Positions 35,968 to 47,218 of a stretch of DNA of 64,000 bases are shown one piece after another (the first letter of the stretch is position 1; each line of letters starts with the position of its first letter). Location: assembly GCA_965153455.1 (NCBI GenBank), contig OZ234503.1, positions 3,162,001 to 3,226,000 on the forward strand, given 5' to 3'. The notes under the pieces are model-generated. The model was given only the letters and a program-made list of their open reading frames with translations, was not told the origin of the DNA and searched no databases. This stretch comes from Sphagnum compactum. Taxonomy: Eukaryota; Bryophyta; Sphagnopsida; Sphagnales. A program made the translations under genes and the position numbers.

Positions 35968-38036
35968 ATGGTGAATCCAGTCCACGCCACCCAGCAGCAG
36001 CTGACGCCGACTTTATCCCCGGGTTCGTTGGAGAGAAAAAGCTGCACGTTAGATGAGGAACAGCAAGCAGGATGTTCAAGTATAAGTAGGAGCTTCAGCG
36101 GAATCGGTGGCGGCAGCAGCAGCAGCAGCAGTAGTGCAGGGAGCGGATCATCCACAAGCGACGACTGCCATTCAAGCCGCGTGATTTGGGTTGCGGGGAT
36201 CAATGGAGGTACCGACAAGGATCATGCGCATGCGGGTCTCAAACACATCCTCCAGCAAATCGTTGGACCAGGAGACCACATCTTCGCACTTGTCCTCTAT
36301 GACAACATCCCATCAGCATGTATGCAGCTCAATACCAATTTCTTGGTCTTCTCCATGTTCCATTTTTTAGGTTAAATCTCTGATTCTTCCCATGAATCCA
36401 CCGGCTTGCTTGCTACTACAAAACATCTCTATAATTTGTCCAAGCAGATCATGTCTAAAGCCCCGGCAGAGAAAGAAAAAACTGGTCATCATGTGAAGCA
36501 AGTGATGGGCATGCTTGCCTTCAGATGTCATTACAAGTGTCATGATCTTTGAAGCTACTGAGCATCATGGGTGCAGCTTCCTTCTTCTGAATCTTTTCTT
36601 CTTTCAGCTGAACTAGTATATGGAAAATTTCTTGCTCTTCTTCTTGCACACTAACAAGAAGAAGCAAAACAACACTGAATTCTCGACTTGAAGCAGAAAA
36701 ATCATACATGAATCTCCATCTTGACAATGAGATTCGTGAGATTTGCATCAGAATGTCATTATGAAATTCAGTGAGCAATTTGCAAAGTACCCGAAATCCA
36801 GGTTGTCATTCCATCAGAGAGAACACTGTGAAAATTCTCAACTTTTAAGCACAGACTCATACATGGTTATCTTACTGTGTCTCAATGAAATTCAGTGTGC
36901 AATTTGAGAAGTACCCAAAATCTCTAGAGGTTGGCATTCCATCAGACAATTGTGCGAAAATTCTCAAACTTTCAACCAAAATATCATTCATTGATTTCCT
37001 AATCAACATCGATGAGATTTAGTGTGCGATTTGCAAAAGTACCCAAAATCTAGGTTGTCATTCAGTGGGTGTTGGAATTTTCTATCATACAAATCTGCAA
37101 AAATCCTCAACTTTCAACAACAAAATCACGCATAGATTTCTTAGTGTATGTCAATGAGATCCACTGTGCAATTTGCAAAGTACCCATAATCTAGGTTTTG
37201 TCATTCAGTGGGTGTTGAACTTTTTCTATCAGACAATTGTGCAAAAATTCTCAACTTTCAACCCTAAAATTATACATAGGCTTCTTAGAATATGTCAATG
37301 AAATTCAGTGTGCTATTTTCTGGGTTGTTGTTATTATTTGGTGGTGTTTTAATTTCAACTTGAGAGATTTTGTGTAGCATCTAACTAATGACTTTTACTC
37401 ATGTGGACAGAATGTAAAACTTTTTCTTATTATTATTGTATAAAACTCAGATCTTCCCACAGGTTGTATCTAATTAGATATTATATATGGTGCAGTGGGA
37501 ATCACCTTTGCTTTCACCCGGGATGGCTTCAGAAGCACTGGTGAGCGCAAAATGCTCAACTGGTTAAGTGAAAGACTCAACTTGTGGCGAGCATATTTGC
37601 AAACTTTGGTTCTACATTGCAGGGAAAAAAATGTAAACTCTCTTCTTACTCCTCTGCCCAATCCTCCCTCTAGTCTTTGATGATGATGATAATAATAATA
37701 AAATGTATATATGTATGTATGTATGTATGTATATATAAGTGTTGGTCTGATATCGACTTTTGAACATTCTAGTTGGTCCTAGTATTGAGTTTAAGACTGA
37801 CACGCAGCTTCTTTGGTTTGGTTACTTATGAGATTCCTAGTATGAAATTGAAAGACTTTTGCTCTTTTTCTCACATTTGGAAGCAATGAGTTGAAAATGG
37901 TTTGGTTTGGTTTGGTTCTTGAGCTTTTTTGCTTGTAGGTTACATTGGAACTTCGAGTATGTGCTGCACATTCATTGGGTGAAACTGCTGTCCGAGAGGC
38001 GCAATTTCTCCAAGCTACAGACATAATCTTGGAAAG
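35968..38036 (+). CDS. USP-like (adenine-nucleotide alpha-hydrolase fold) domain protein, 3' part missing or unresolved
   Basis: Exons 35968-36319, 37496-37632 and 37939-38036 join in phase. The N-terminus has a Ser-rich linker (7 Ser coded by an AGC run), then VIWVAGINGGTDKDHAHAGL, then VGPGDHIFALVLYDN, GITFAFTRDGFRSTGERK and VTLELRVCAAHSLGETAVREAQFL then QATDIILE. The alternation of short beta strands with helices resembles the universal-stress-protein-like N-terminal domain of some plant receptor-like cytoplasmic kinases. After IILER the sequence either splices at AG|GTGACC or, read through, hits TGA at once (38037). I find no kinase exons downstream in the window. So it may be a truncated gene or one with a distant exon. 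Function is not assigned beyond the fold. Confidence 0.55.
36720..37315 (+). repeat. Tandem repeat of about 130-140 bp in intron 1 of the USP-like gene
   Basis: At least four copies; the word GCAATTTGCAAAGTACCC recurs with small changes near 36775, 36899, 37027 and 37166, each followed by aaaatctaggttgtcattc, then CAATTGTGCAAAAATTCTCAAC. Periods are 124, 128 and 139 bp. The array fills about half of the intron. Confidence 0.75.
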
Positions 38037-38818
38037 GTGACCTTGGTTCACTCCTCTTCTTGATTTGCATATATTGATCAATGAACTTGTAAGAAAAATG
38101 ACAAAATTCCTATTATATTCATGGGTTGTTAGAAGGAATTTATTTCTTTTTTCAAAAATTTCCCCCCAATTTTGTGGTTTTAAAATTTTGGTGAAATTTT
38201 CCAAAATTTTGTCATTTTTTCTGAATTTACACTGAAAGAAAAATAAATTCCAAATTTTTTTGTAACCACAATGCGAAAATTTGACAAAAAGAAAATGTTA
38301 GATAATACTAGGAATGTAAATAAAAGGCCCCTTATACAATAATAATTCAGCTAGTTGCCAAAGGGTGGTTTGCAATTCATGGCCACTTATACTTTGAGAG
38401 AGTTGAAGTTGATCAACCATGACCATCTTTTGGGGATTGTAGTGTACGTATATGCACCATGCCAATGTAGTAGGAAAGAAGTTGTAAGTAAAGCGGCTCT
38501 TTTGTAGACCATGAAAGGACCTTAAAAAACCCAATCCCTAAAGGAGGCCTTTGTCATTTGATATTTCTTCAATTTAGTCACCTTCTTGTATCACTCTATC
38601 AAGAAGGGATTATTCTATCCATTACTAAGAGAACGACAAACAAATGATGCATCCTCAATATTGAGTTTGTTCTCCTAACGTTCCATAAAGACTAGCTTAG
38701 ATTATGCGTAAAGTCATAACAATGGTGGGAATTAAATAAAATTTTAAAAATGGTGGAATTTGTTCTAACTTTGCTCTATGTTTGGAACTCATTGTTGCCA
38801 AGAGATTGATTATGCAAC

Positions 38819-39157
38819 GTGAGGGGTTTACTAATTAAGTACTTCTTGTGGGCGATTGACAGTAATGATGGTAATGACTCAACAACTAGAAAGATTGCAA
38901 AACTCCTTAGCGAAAGGACCGAGGCTAGGGTTGGGTTGATGCTTAAGCGGCAAACTTCAAACAAGCTTGACGCAGTCATACAAGTGCCAGAAAATTGGCA
39001 GCCCCACGACTTTGGCTCTCATGAACTAACACTCAGTCTTGATAAACAAACTTTGGTTAGTAACATGTTGAATGGGTTACGTGTAGTTTGCCAAGAATCA
39101 GAGGACCCATATTACCTTTCAATAAGCATAGATTTATCGCCTAGAATCTCAAAATGA
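38819..39157 (+). CDS. Unrecognised ORF, 112 codons
   Basis: The frame reads with protein-like composition: TTRKIAKLLSERTEARVGLM, VIQVPENWQPHDFGSHELTL then SLDKQTLVSNMLNGLRVV. It starts with GTG rather than ATG in this frame, has no recognised domain and no flanking exon I can define. It could be an orphan exon, a gene fragment or chance. No function is proposed. Confidence 0.25.
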   Translation: MRGLLIKYFLWAIDSNDGNDSTTRKIAKLLSERTEARVGLMLKRQTSNKLDAVIQVPENWQPHDFGSHELTLSLDKQTLVSNMLNGLRVVCQESEDPYYLSISIDLSPRISK

Positions 39158-39335
39158 GTGGTTTTTCCTTTTTGATGGTGTCTTTTCTTCATTTTTGTTG
39201 CATTGTTTCCATTTGTTAGGTTATGAACCCAAGAATTAGTTTGTATATAGAAATGCCTACAAATTGGAATTCTTTAGAGCATCCCCATCAACACATTGCA
39301 CATTATGTTTAAGTTGAAGAATACTAAAAGATTTA

Positions 39336-39520
39336 TGTCAATTTGGGGTAGTAAAATGGCTTGAGACCAATATTTGTGCACAAGATGCACTGCAATTTCC
39401 AAGCCCTATATACAATTGCCCTTGATTGGTCAAATATAATGATTGGTCTAGGTGGTTTATTATTTGGTAGTCTCCCACTTTTTGTGGTACCAAATTTCAT
39501 GTTTATTAGTGGAGATGGAG
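39336..39520 (+). repeat. Dispersed repeat, copy 2 (copy 1 at 33985-34190)
   Basis: Same block order as copy 1: AGTAAAATGG, TGTGCACAAGATG, ATATAATGATTGGT, GTCTCCCAC, TCATGTTTAT. Preceded by AGAGCATCCCCATCAAC at about 39272. Confidence 0.6.
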
Positions 39521-41209
39521 AACTCGTAAGTGAGATGTCTTGGATGTGAGAAATACTCTTGAAGGCTCAAATATCAAGCATGGGTGGTGCTGCTCTTCAA
39601 TGTTTAAATTGCAATGACTAAGTAAGATATAATGAGAAATATTTCCTTCCTAAATCAAACTATCAGAGCCATTGCTACCTCATGTTTAGCACAAGGCTTA
39701 TTTTTTAAAAATAGTGTGACTTTTATGAAAAAGCCTTTTTCCCCCACACAAAAGAGAAAATCTCTAAGTTCATAAAATCATATCCTTTAAAAGGTTACTA
39801 ATATTGTCCAAATCCATGTTTATTTATTATAAGATGTGTTATTCAACATCAATGAAAAAACTGTGGCCACAAAATCTCTCATTAAATTTGGCTAATTTGT
39901 CTTGGAGATGATTGTCACTCGTGCCACATTATATGAAAACAAAGTCTGGTTCCAAATGGTCTAGTTGACAGCAATATTAGCAAAGAAGGATGCTGCACAG
40001 TGCAGTGCAGTTTGTAGTTTGTATGGCGCTGAACTCTAGCGGTTGCTCTGTATGTGACCTCCCACACAAATATTTTTCACATCCAAGTTTAGTTATTTAC
40101 CTTTTTTCAACCCCACCCATAAAACCGAAACTGGGACAGCAAACAGGTGGGGGACTATTAAATAGCGAACAACCTGGACGAATCATTACGATAGGCCAAT
40201 CACAAACACTAAGCTGCAGTCAGGTCCTATTTATTACACTTTTTTTTTTGCAGGTGCACATCGTTATTGTGCCTTTTACCAGCCATAGCAAAATTGTGCA
40301 ATGATGCTGAGCCAAAACAAATTTTCCTCAGCCAAACCAGCACGTTTTGACTTGTCTTCATCCAATTTAGTTCTCCAGAATCACATACTGAGCACTGCTA
40401 GAGATGCTGAAATGAACAAATGACCTGGGCCAAGAACATAGTGTTTTAACCCCCTTCTCTACACCCACACCCACTTCCTAGATGTCTAGGTAGGAGAACT
40501 TTGGGACATTGTCAAAATTACTGGGGGGTAAAAAATTTTTAAAAAAAAAACATTCAAGGCTTGCATAACCTGGTGGCCAAATCATATATATTCATTCAAT
40601 AAGTCCGTCTGTTTGTGACGGGGGTTTTGGGGGGTGGGGGAGGGAGAGGCCAGTGAAGCAGCGGGCGACCACCACGGTTTCCGCACCGGTCAGGTGTACA
40701 AACCAGGACCTCATCTCCACAAAGCATTGCAGCCGTCCGAATGGAAGGAATGACGGTCGGATCGCATCCCTCTCCCACCGCACCAGAGGCGGATATAAAA
40801 ACCTTCCCCTCCCCCCCACTACCAAAAGAACCGGCGGTTATATAGAAGAACGTGTTTTCGGAAATTTCCAAAACTTTCGAGAATCAAGGTTCAAAATGTC
40901 AGAACCGGGGTTTTGGGTTTTCTCACCCCCGTCGGGTAAGGGAGTAAATACCCGGACTGATAACCTGAGGGTACACACGACTGGTTTTGATACTTGCACA
41001 ACATCCATTGGGATCACTGCGCTAAGTCACAATATTGTTTTTATCTGTGGGGATATAAATGCCTTAAGGTGGGACCCACGAGTGTTATTTTGGGAAAATT
41101 TATTATGACGACCAAACAGAGCGTTCGGGGTGGCTGGAGTGACGTAGCCACGGGTGTCTGAAGGTCACGAGTACCACTAGTCAGTAAGAAAAGAGGAACA
41201 AGCTGGCCT

Positions 41210-41650
41210 TATAAATAGATTGTCAAAGTAATCTTTACAAAATTGGCCTGAAAAATGGATTGCAAAATTAGTGAGGGAAAAAAAAAAAACAATTTGCCTG
41301 GTAAATGGATTGTCGAATTAGTGAGGAAATTATAAATTTTCCTGATAAGAGGATTGTGAAATTAGTGAGAAAATAGACAATGTGCCTGAAAAAATGGATT
41401 GTGAAATTAGTGAGAAAATAAACAATGTGCCTGACAAATGGATTGTGAAATTAGTGAGAGAAAAAAAAATAACAATTGGCATGATAAATGGATTGTGAAA
41501 TTAGTGAGAGAAAACAAACCACAATTGGCATGACAAGTGATTGTCAAATTAGCCGGGAAAAAATAAAACACAATTGGACTAATAAATGGATCATGAAATG
41601 AGTGAGGAAAAAAAAACATTGGCTTGGTACATGAATGGCAATTTACATAA
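41210..41650. repeat. Tandem array, about eight copies of a 45-60-bp unit
   Basis: The unit is roughly ATGGATTGTGAAATTAGTGA, followed by a G/A-rich variable spacer and CAATTGGCCTGATAA. Copies are near 41255, 41310, 41350, 41393, 41440, 41487, 41540 and 41587, with poly-A length differences between them. No coding potential. Confidence 0.8.
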
Positions 41651-42331
41651 ATTGAACAAGAATACATAAAAAATGGCTTCATAAATCGCGCACTAGGTCT
41701 CTAGTCTCAACAAAGAATTAGAAAATTTCTCAACAAAGAGTTAGAAAATGAAGAAAAAAAGGTAAAAGAATTGCTTGAGGTTATTGAGAACCAAATTGTG
41801 CGGATTGCTTTTTGCAGTTCTTGTGTTTCCTAGCGCTCCACGCTACGAACGTTCTTTTGCGGCCAGAGAGGAGGGAGGTTGGGGGTGGTGTTCGGGGTTC
41901 AGGGTTTAGCGTCTCTTCTTCTGTCGCTCACGTTTGGCGTACCCCGAGATCGATCCTGCCTCTTTGTTCTCGAGCTGCGCGGCGAATGCGTGCATGATCG
42001 ATCAGTCTTCTCGACAGGATTTCGAAGTTGTGGTGGCGATGATGGCGAGCTGGAGGGATCGAGATCGCAGTCTGATCACAGAGTTTGACATGGTGGATGC
42101 AGCTTATACCTACAGTGCAATGGTCAGGGTAGTGGATGCGGTTGCAAACTAAATTTCCAGTGTTGTTCCAGGAACTTGTTTATATCTCTAGGGGTTTCCT
42201 GTTGAAGCTGCTTTCGGATCGTTGTTGATCTGTGCCCCATTCTGATCCTTGGTGACTACCGCTTCGTGACCCACAGACAGCTTCTGTGACGCTGTTGACG
42301 GCTCCGTCGCGTCTTGAACTGCGGATCTTTG

Positions 42332-43857
42332 TCATTCTCCTGATGGCCGGTTCTGAAGCTCCTCACCGGTTGTTGTTGGATTGGTTTTTGGCAGCGAGCC
42401 CTCGCTTCTTAGCATCGAGCCCTCACGTCGCTGTAGCAGTGGAACTTCTACCGCCCCTTCTCCTCTGAACACGGGATGAAAAGGTTCTTCACCTAGGGAT
42501 CTCCTGCTTCCGCCCGAACCTCCTTGCATCCTTCGGGTCAGTCCTGACTGGGAGTCGCTAGCCTGCGAGGGCTTTCGACCGGAGTGGTGGCTGTCGGACC
42601 TTTGCGATTCTGAGGGCCCCTTCTCCTGATCTGGTGGTGGACTGTTTTTCTTCAATGTCTTAATCCGCGAGATCCCCAACCTTCGGCCTATGAGCCACAG
42701 AGCGCGGAAAGCCACCACTGCTGTAGACGCGGCAGACCAAATGCTTGCCGCCACCACCGCTGCAAGCACGATGCCCGCGAGGTTGTCCATGGAGGAGCCG
42801 GTGTCATCGTCGACCAACCCCAAGTACGTGCCCATCAGCACCAGGACAGCCACCTGGCCGAACACTCGCTGCCAACGCCAGTCATCTGTCAGCTCTTTCA
42901 CAGCGTCATCCCAAGCTTTGGCTTTGGCTTGTAGCTTCTTCTCGTGTCGTGAGTTGGAATCTTCGACGTCGACGTGGTTGTCGGAAGCTCTGATGGATTG
43001 TGGATATGGTTGTTGTGCCCAACGGCGCCGGATTGTTCGCCGTTTTGCAATTTGTGCGATTCTCGGTTGTTGTCGTCAGAAGCTTCGGATTCTTGGGTGT
43101 CTTCCGAAGTGTTGGTTATATCAGAACACATTGCGAGTTGGCGGAGGAAAGAAGAAACCATGGCCAACAAGGTCAGATGACTGTAGACGGCACCGGCGTT
43201 GTACATGATGATAGCTCGCCACATATGAAGGTTGGAGTGACCCACAGCTTCCATCATGCAGTCCCCTATGACCGCTAACAACATGAGATGAACAAGTTCG
43301 CTGATAAAATCCGGCCAACCCGACCTCCCAAACCACTCCTCCAGCTTCTCCTGCGCAAACCGTCCAACCCCCAACTTCTTCCACTCCTCCGACTTCAAAT
43401 TGCGAAACAAAACAATTATCAAAACAAGAGCCTGCAGAATCATGCACAACAAAATCCCGGTCTCCACTCCAAGAGGAACTGTATGCCGCGAGAATCTGGA
43501 AATGTACAAGCTATGCAAATCCGTGTAATCGCAGTGGAGAGGATGGTAGATGTTTTTTCTGGGCACCTTCCAGAAAGTCCAAGCTTTCCAGTAATTCTTG
43601 ACCTGAGACACAGCGCCGAGATCGAAATAGGGACGAGGATCTAATGCACCTTGTGTATGCCCGTATGTGAAGTTAGAGAGGCTGAGATTCTTGGTGCCGT
43701 CTTGGCAACAATACGTGAATCCGCCGTCTAGTGTCTCTGGCCACACTCTGAAAAACAACTTCACTGTGTCGTTCCTGAAGGCCGAGCAATTCGAAATGCT
43801 GTAGTTCCATACTCCTATTATCCCCGGAGTTTGGAGTAGGCTTGCCGTTGTCGCCAT
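42332..43857 (-). CDS. Unrecognised multi-pass membrane protein, apparently frame-shifted
   Basis: Frame A runs from the ATG at 43857 to a stop at 42898 (319 codons): a luminal or extracellular-looking N-terminus with several Cys (NCSAF, FTYCCQDG, LHCDYTD), then hydrophobic segments near residues 125-150, 185-205 and 215-240, then a hydrophilic tail. Frame B, -1 relative to A, is open from about 43078 to 42332 and reads DNHVDVEDSNSRHEKKLQ, AKAWDDAVKELTDDWRWQRV and two more membrane segments (QVAVLVLMGTYLGLV and LAGIVLAAVVAAS), ending in a Ser/Arg-rich tail. Both look coding on the same strand and overlap by about 180 bp, so one protein of about 510 aa with a frame change is likelier than two genes. 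No intron fits. The coding region is clearly GC-richer than its flanks. No family recognised. Confidence 0.6.
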
Positions 43858-43929
43858 ATGTCACTCTTCCCGGAATTCAACTCCTGCCGACAGAACTCTT
43901 ATCTTCCTCTTCACAAAAAAGAAAAAAAA

Positions 43930-44395
43930 GAAAACCCAACAACAACACACAAACGGCCTAAGGACTCTGTCAAAGAGCTGCTTGATAAATCAAATCTCCC
44001 CAAAAAAAAAACGAAAAACCCCCAACAACAACAAAAACTACCCAAGGATGCTGTCAAGAGCTGCTTGATAAATCAAAGCTCCGAAGAAGGAAAAAAACAA
44101 AAACCCAACAATGACAACGAACAACAAAAACTACCCAAGGACTTTGCCAAGACCCAACAACAACAAAAACTATCTAAGGATTAGACTGTGAATAGCTGCT
44201 TGATAAATCACAGCTCCAAAAACAAGAAAAAAAAAACCCAATAACAAAAACTACCTAAGCACTCTGTCAAGAGCTGTTTGATAATACAAAGCTCCAACAA
44301 AGAAAAAATAAAAACCCAACAACAACAATAACAACAACACAAATACTACCTAAGGACCCTGTCAAAAACTGCTTGATAAATCAAAGCTCGAGTGG
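43930..44395. repeat. Minisatellite, five copies of an 80-130-bp unit
   Basis: Unit: CTACCTAAGGACTCTGTCAA then GAGCTGCTTGATAAATCAAA, then GCTCC and an A-rich tract with CCCAACAACAACAA. The GCTGCTTGATAA core occurs near 43978, 44061, 44195, 44272 (GCTGTTTGATAA) and 44367. It lies just upstream of the membrane-protein start at 43857, in its probable promoter. Confidence 0.85.
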
Positions 44396-44914
44396 TGCAA
44401 CCTCGCAGAAAAAAAACTTCTACCCAGGCTGCATCCTCTGAGAAAGATCGAGAAAAGAACACACTACACTGAGCTTTAGGACTCTATTGTCGACAAGTCT
44501 AGCCGATGGACCTGCTTCATGAGATATCAAAGCTCAGGATTCAAGTGCTACAATTCGTGAGGGTCCCAAGAAAGATCGATCTTTTTATAGTGTAGATTCT
44601 GTAAATAGTGAAGTTGGCTCTTGATCAATCAAGAGTGCGACTTTGAGATGCGTCCGAAAGTGGAGAATCGTCGGTACTACTGTCTGTAGTGTCGGACGCG
44701 CCATCTTTCAACCAAACCTGGGCCATTGGGTTTTTTGTGTAAGGTTCATAATTGATTGGAATTGACAGAGATGAGATTCCAGATGGGTTCTGCAGATAGA
44801 GAGCCTGTTCACACAAGCTGGGAGACACAAATTAAAAAAAACGCACAAATTGTTGCTGCAGATGCCAGCCCAAAATGCATGTGTGGGGTTGATTGCTGTG
44901 CCGAAGCAACAGAG

Positions 44915-44916
<2 letters not shown>

Positions 44917-44946
<30 letters not shown>
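44917..44946. repeat. (GA)n microsatellite
   Basis: About 15 GA units; followed by short CTTTCC repeats (44990-45010). Confidence 0.95.
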
Positions 44947-44948
<2 letters not shown>

Positions 44949-46560
44949 GGGGTATCATATCATTACTGAGTAGCAGCCAGCCTCACCTTTCCTTTCCTTC
45001 CTTTCCTTTCATTTCCTCGCCTTGCCTTGCCTTCATTAACCTTGGGTGAAGTAATGAACAAACAAGCAGGCTGTATTTTCAGTGCAGTGCAAATTTGTTG
45101 GTGGTGAGTAGTCCTAGTGACAGCAGTAGTAGCAGCTATAATGGTGTGTTCTCTCAATTATACAAAAAACTTCCAATGATCCCCTGCACCTCCAATTTAT
45201 TGGACTGCATTCAACAGACAGTTGGCTCAAGGTGGGTGTGAGTTAGTAGTATATATATATATATATATACATATATACACATACATACATGGAGTCCTTT
45301 CTTCCCTTGCAGAAAAAGCAATAGCAAGACCCCTAGCCAAAAATTCCTTTTCTTACTCGAGTTAAGTTACTCGCCTATGGTCACCCATAGGCTAGTCAAA
45401 AAATTTGACTCTTCTTACATGAGTTATGTTACCCACCTATGGTCACCCCTTAGGCCTTTAAGGTTTGGACTTATGGCAAGTTTGTACTTACTACCTTTCG
45501 ATAAACTTCTAGGATTATCACTTATCCTAATAGAAGCTCCAAATGATAATTTATTACCGGATTATGTTTTACTTGGAATACAGTCTGAGTGGATCAAGAG
45601 TGATCTCCTCACTTTCTGAGGAGTTGTCTGGTAAGTAATGGCAATAGGACAACAACACTCACACGGTCTATGGCAATTTTCAAGTGTCTATGTTGTGTTG
45701 TACACAGATGAAACAAAAGAATTCGAGTGTCAAAGACATTCTTGAAGTGCCTACTATGTTGTGTTGTTGTACAAGATGAAGAAAAAGAAGCATTGTGGTC
45801 ACCAGTACATTAAAGTTATCCGTAAAGTCACCATCTATTTGGGCCCTAACTTAATCCTCTGAACCCTGTTCCATCCCCAATTTGAGTGTGGTTGGAAAGT
45901 GAGTGAAATTGGGTACTATCTAACGAAATTGGGTATCAGTTCACAACATTTGCACCATCTTTCATGGTGACAAGACTTGATTTCTAATGATGAGTACAGG
46001 CAACAGAGCAATGAAGACACAGTTATGGCAAATTGCCTCCACAAGATTTTATGCATACCTTCAAATATGCTAAGAATAATCTGGGAGGATGTTATGTATT
46101 GGTATTGGCCATTATCATTTACAAAGCTAGATGTTGGTGCAAGTTTAGCCAAAAAAAGGCTAGAAGTTGTGTTTGACAATTGGGTCAGTTAGTTTTGCCT
46201 CAAAACTAAGTGACTAACTAAAATCTAGGTTCGAATTTGTATGTGACAAGTTTCCAACAAGGAAGGGGTTACATGTGTATCTTGCCACCCAACACAACAC
46301 AAAAAAAATTCAAAAGATGTGAAAATTTTATTTATTGCTGCATGCATGTCATCTCTGGGTTTACAAAGTTGTGTTTGGCTTTTGGGAAGGAAGGGGACGG
46401 GAGATAAACGGCTTTTCTTCTTCAGGGAGGTAGCAGTTGTATAAATTTGCAGCATCATCCCTGCCCCTTTGTTTAAATGGGTCTCTTACAAAACGGCAGC
46501 AGCAGTTACAAAACAAAAAAAAATCATGGCCCCCATTCTTAACATCATAGAGTAAAGACC

Positions 46561-46719
46561 TACCTGCTCCGATTCTTTAATTGTATATTTATCAATGCGA
46601 TGCCACCTTAGCCAGAATATTTTTCTGTGTTCCATTTATCTCTTCTTTTTTTAAACACCTCACATTTGTCCCATTCTTTTTCCCCCTGTGATATACCAGG
46701 GAAAAAATCGGAGCAGGTA
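46561..46719. mobile_element. MITE-like element with 14-bp perfect inverted ends
   Basis: TACCTGCTCCGATT (46561-46574) is exactly inverted as AATCGGAGCAGGTA (46706-46719), with a further run of T/A matching inward. The total is 159 bp. Target-site duplication is not obvious. The size and perfect ends fit a small non-autonomous DNA transposon, or alternatively a long-range hairpin. Confidence 0.5.
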
Positions 46720-47218
46720 TTTACACTCGTTAGAGCCCTTGGACGCAGGCTTTACCACAATTGGGCCCATGTTTGGCTCCACCTCGCAAAGGCCCTTATT
46801 CCAATAAAGCATGCAGCCTTGGGCCTTACACTACACGTAGGGTAGCACCTTCGGTGTGTACATCAGGAAATTTTTAGATGAATTGTACTTTTTAGCTCAA
46901 AGCAAGTAGCTAGTGCTTTCTAGCAAATCCAACAAGCACAAGCAAACATGAATTGCCATAGGTAATGTGACCTCACAATTGTGCTCCTCCTTAATTCCTT
47001 TGAAATTGTGCAGAGCAAATCTGGTCACTGCTGACATTGGTGGTCCATCAGCTCTCTTAACATTTAGTAACACCCAATTGCTCAAACATTTACCAATTGG
47101 TATCCTTGAACAACCCATCAGTAGAAATCCTCGAAGTTGCTGCTTCCTGTAGGAGTCCTCTCACAACGCTCACCAGTTCAGATAATCTGTCTTATCAGGA
47201 GAAATGTACTGGGTGTTT

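Larger units (their letters stand above)
38037..42331. other. Gene-poor stretch with one unrecognised ORF and a tandem array
   Basis: Contains an unrecognised 112-codon plus-strand frame (38819-39157), dispersed repeat copy 2 (39336-39520), and a 55-bp-class tandem array (41210-41650), each listed separately. A 151-codon frame at 40653-41108 and frames at 41812-42152 are GC-richer than the surroundings but show no known motif. I see no RNA gene. Confidence 0.5.
43858..47218. other. Intergenic with minisatellite, microsatellites and a MITE-like element
   Basis: Contains the 43930-44395 minisatellite, a (GA)n tract at 44917-44946, a (TA)n tract at 45250-45268, a perfect 7-bp hairpin CCTATGG-TCAC-CCATAGG at 45375-45392 with a partial copy 60 bp later, and a 159-bp inverted-repeat element at 46561-46719. 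Short frames only; I find no gene. Confidence 0.55.

Noticed and set aside
41879-42152. Plus-strand frames near 41.9-42.1 kb
   Set aside because: GC-rich but lacking any motif or splice context; convergent with the 3' end of the membrane-protein gene.
42690-43208. Plus-strand frames of 80-170 codons over the membrane-protein gene
   Set aside because: Shadow frames of the GC-rich minus-strand coding region.
44917-45010. (GA)n and CTTTCC tracts as a possible regulatory polypurine element
   Set aside because: Simple microsatellites with no adjacent gene start.
46190-46260. AGGTTCGAATTTG resembling a tRNA T-loop
   Set aside because: No acceptor stem, D-arm or anticodon arm can be folded around it.
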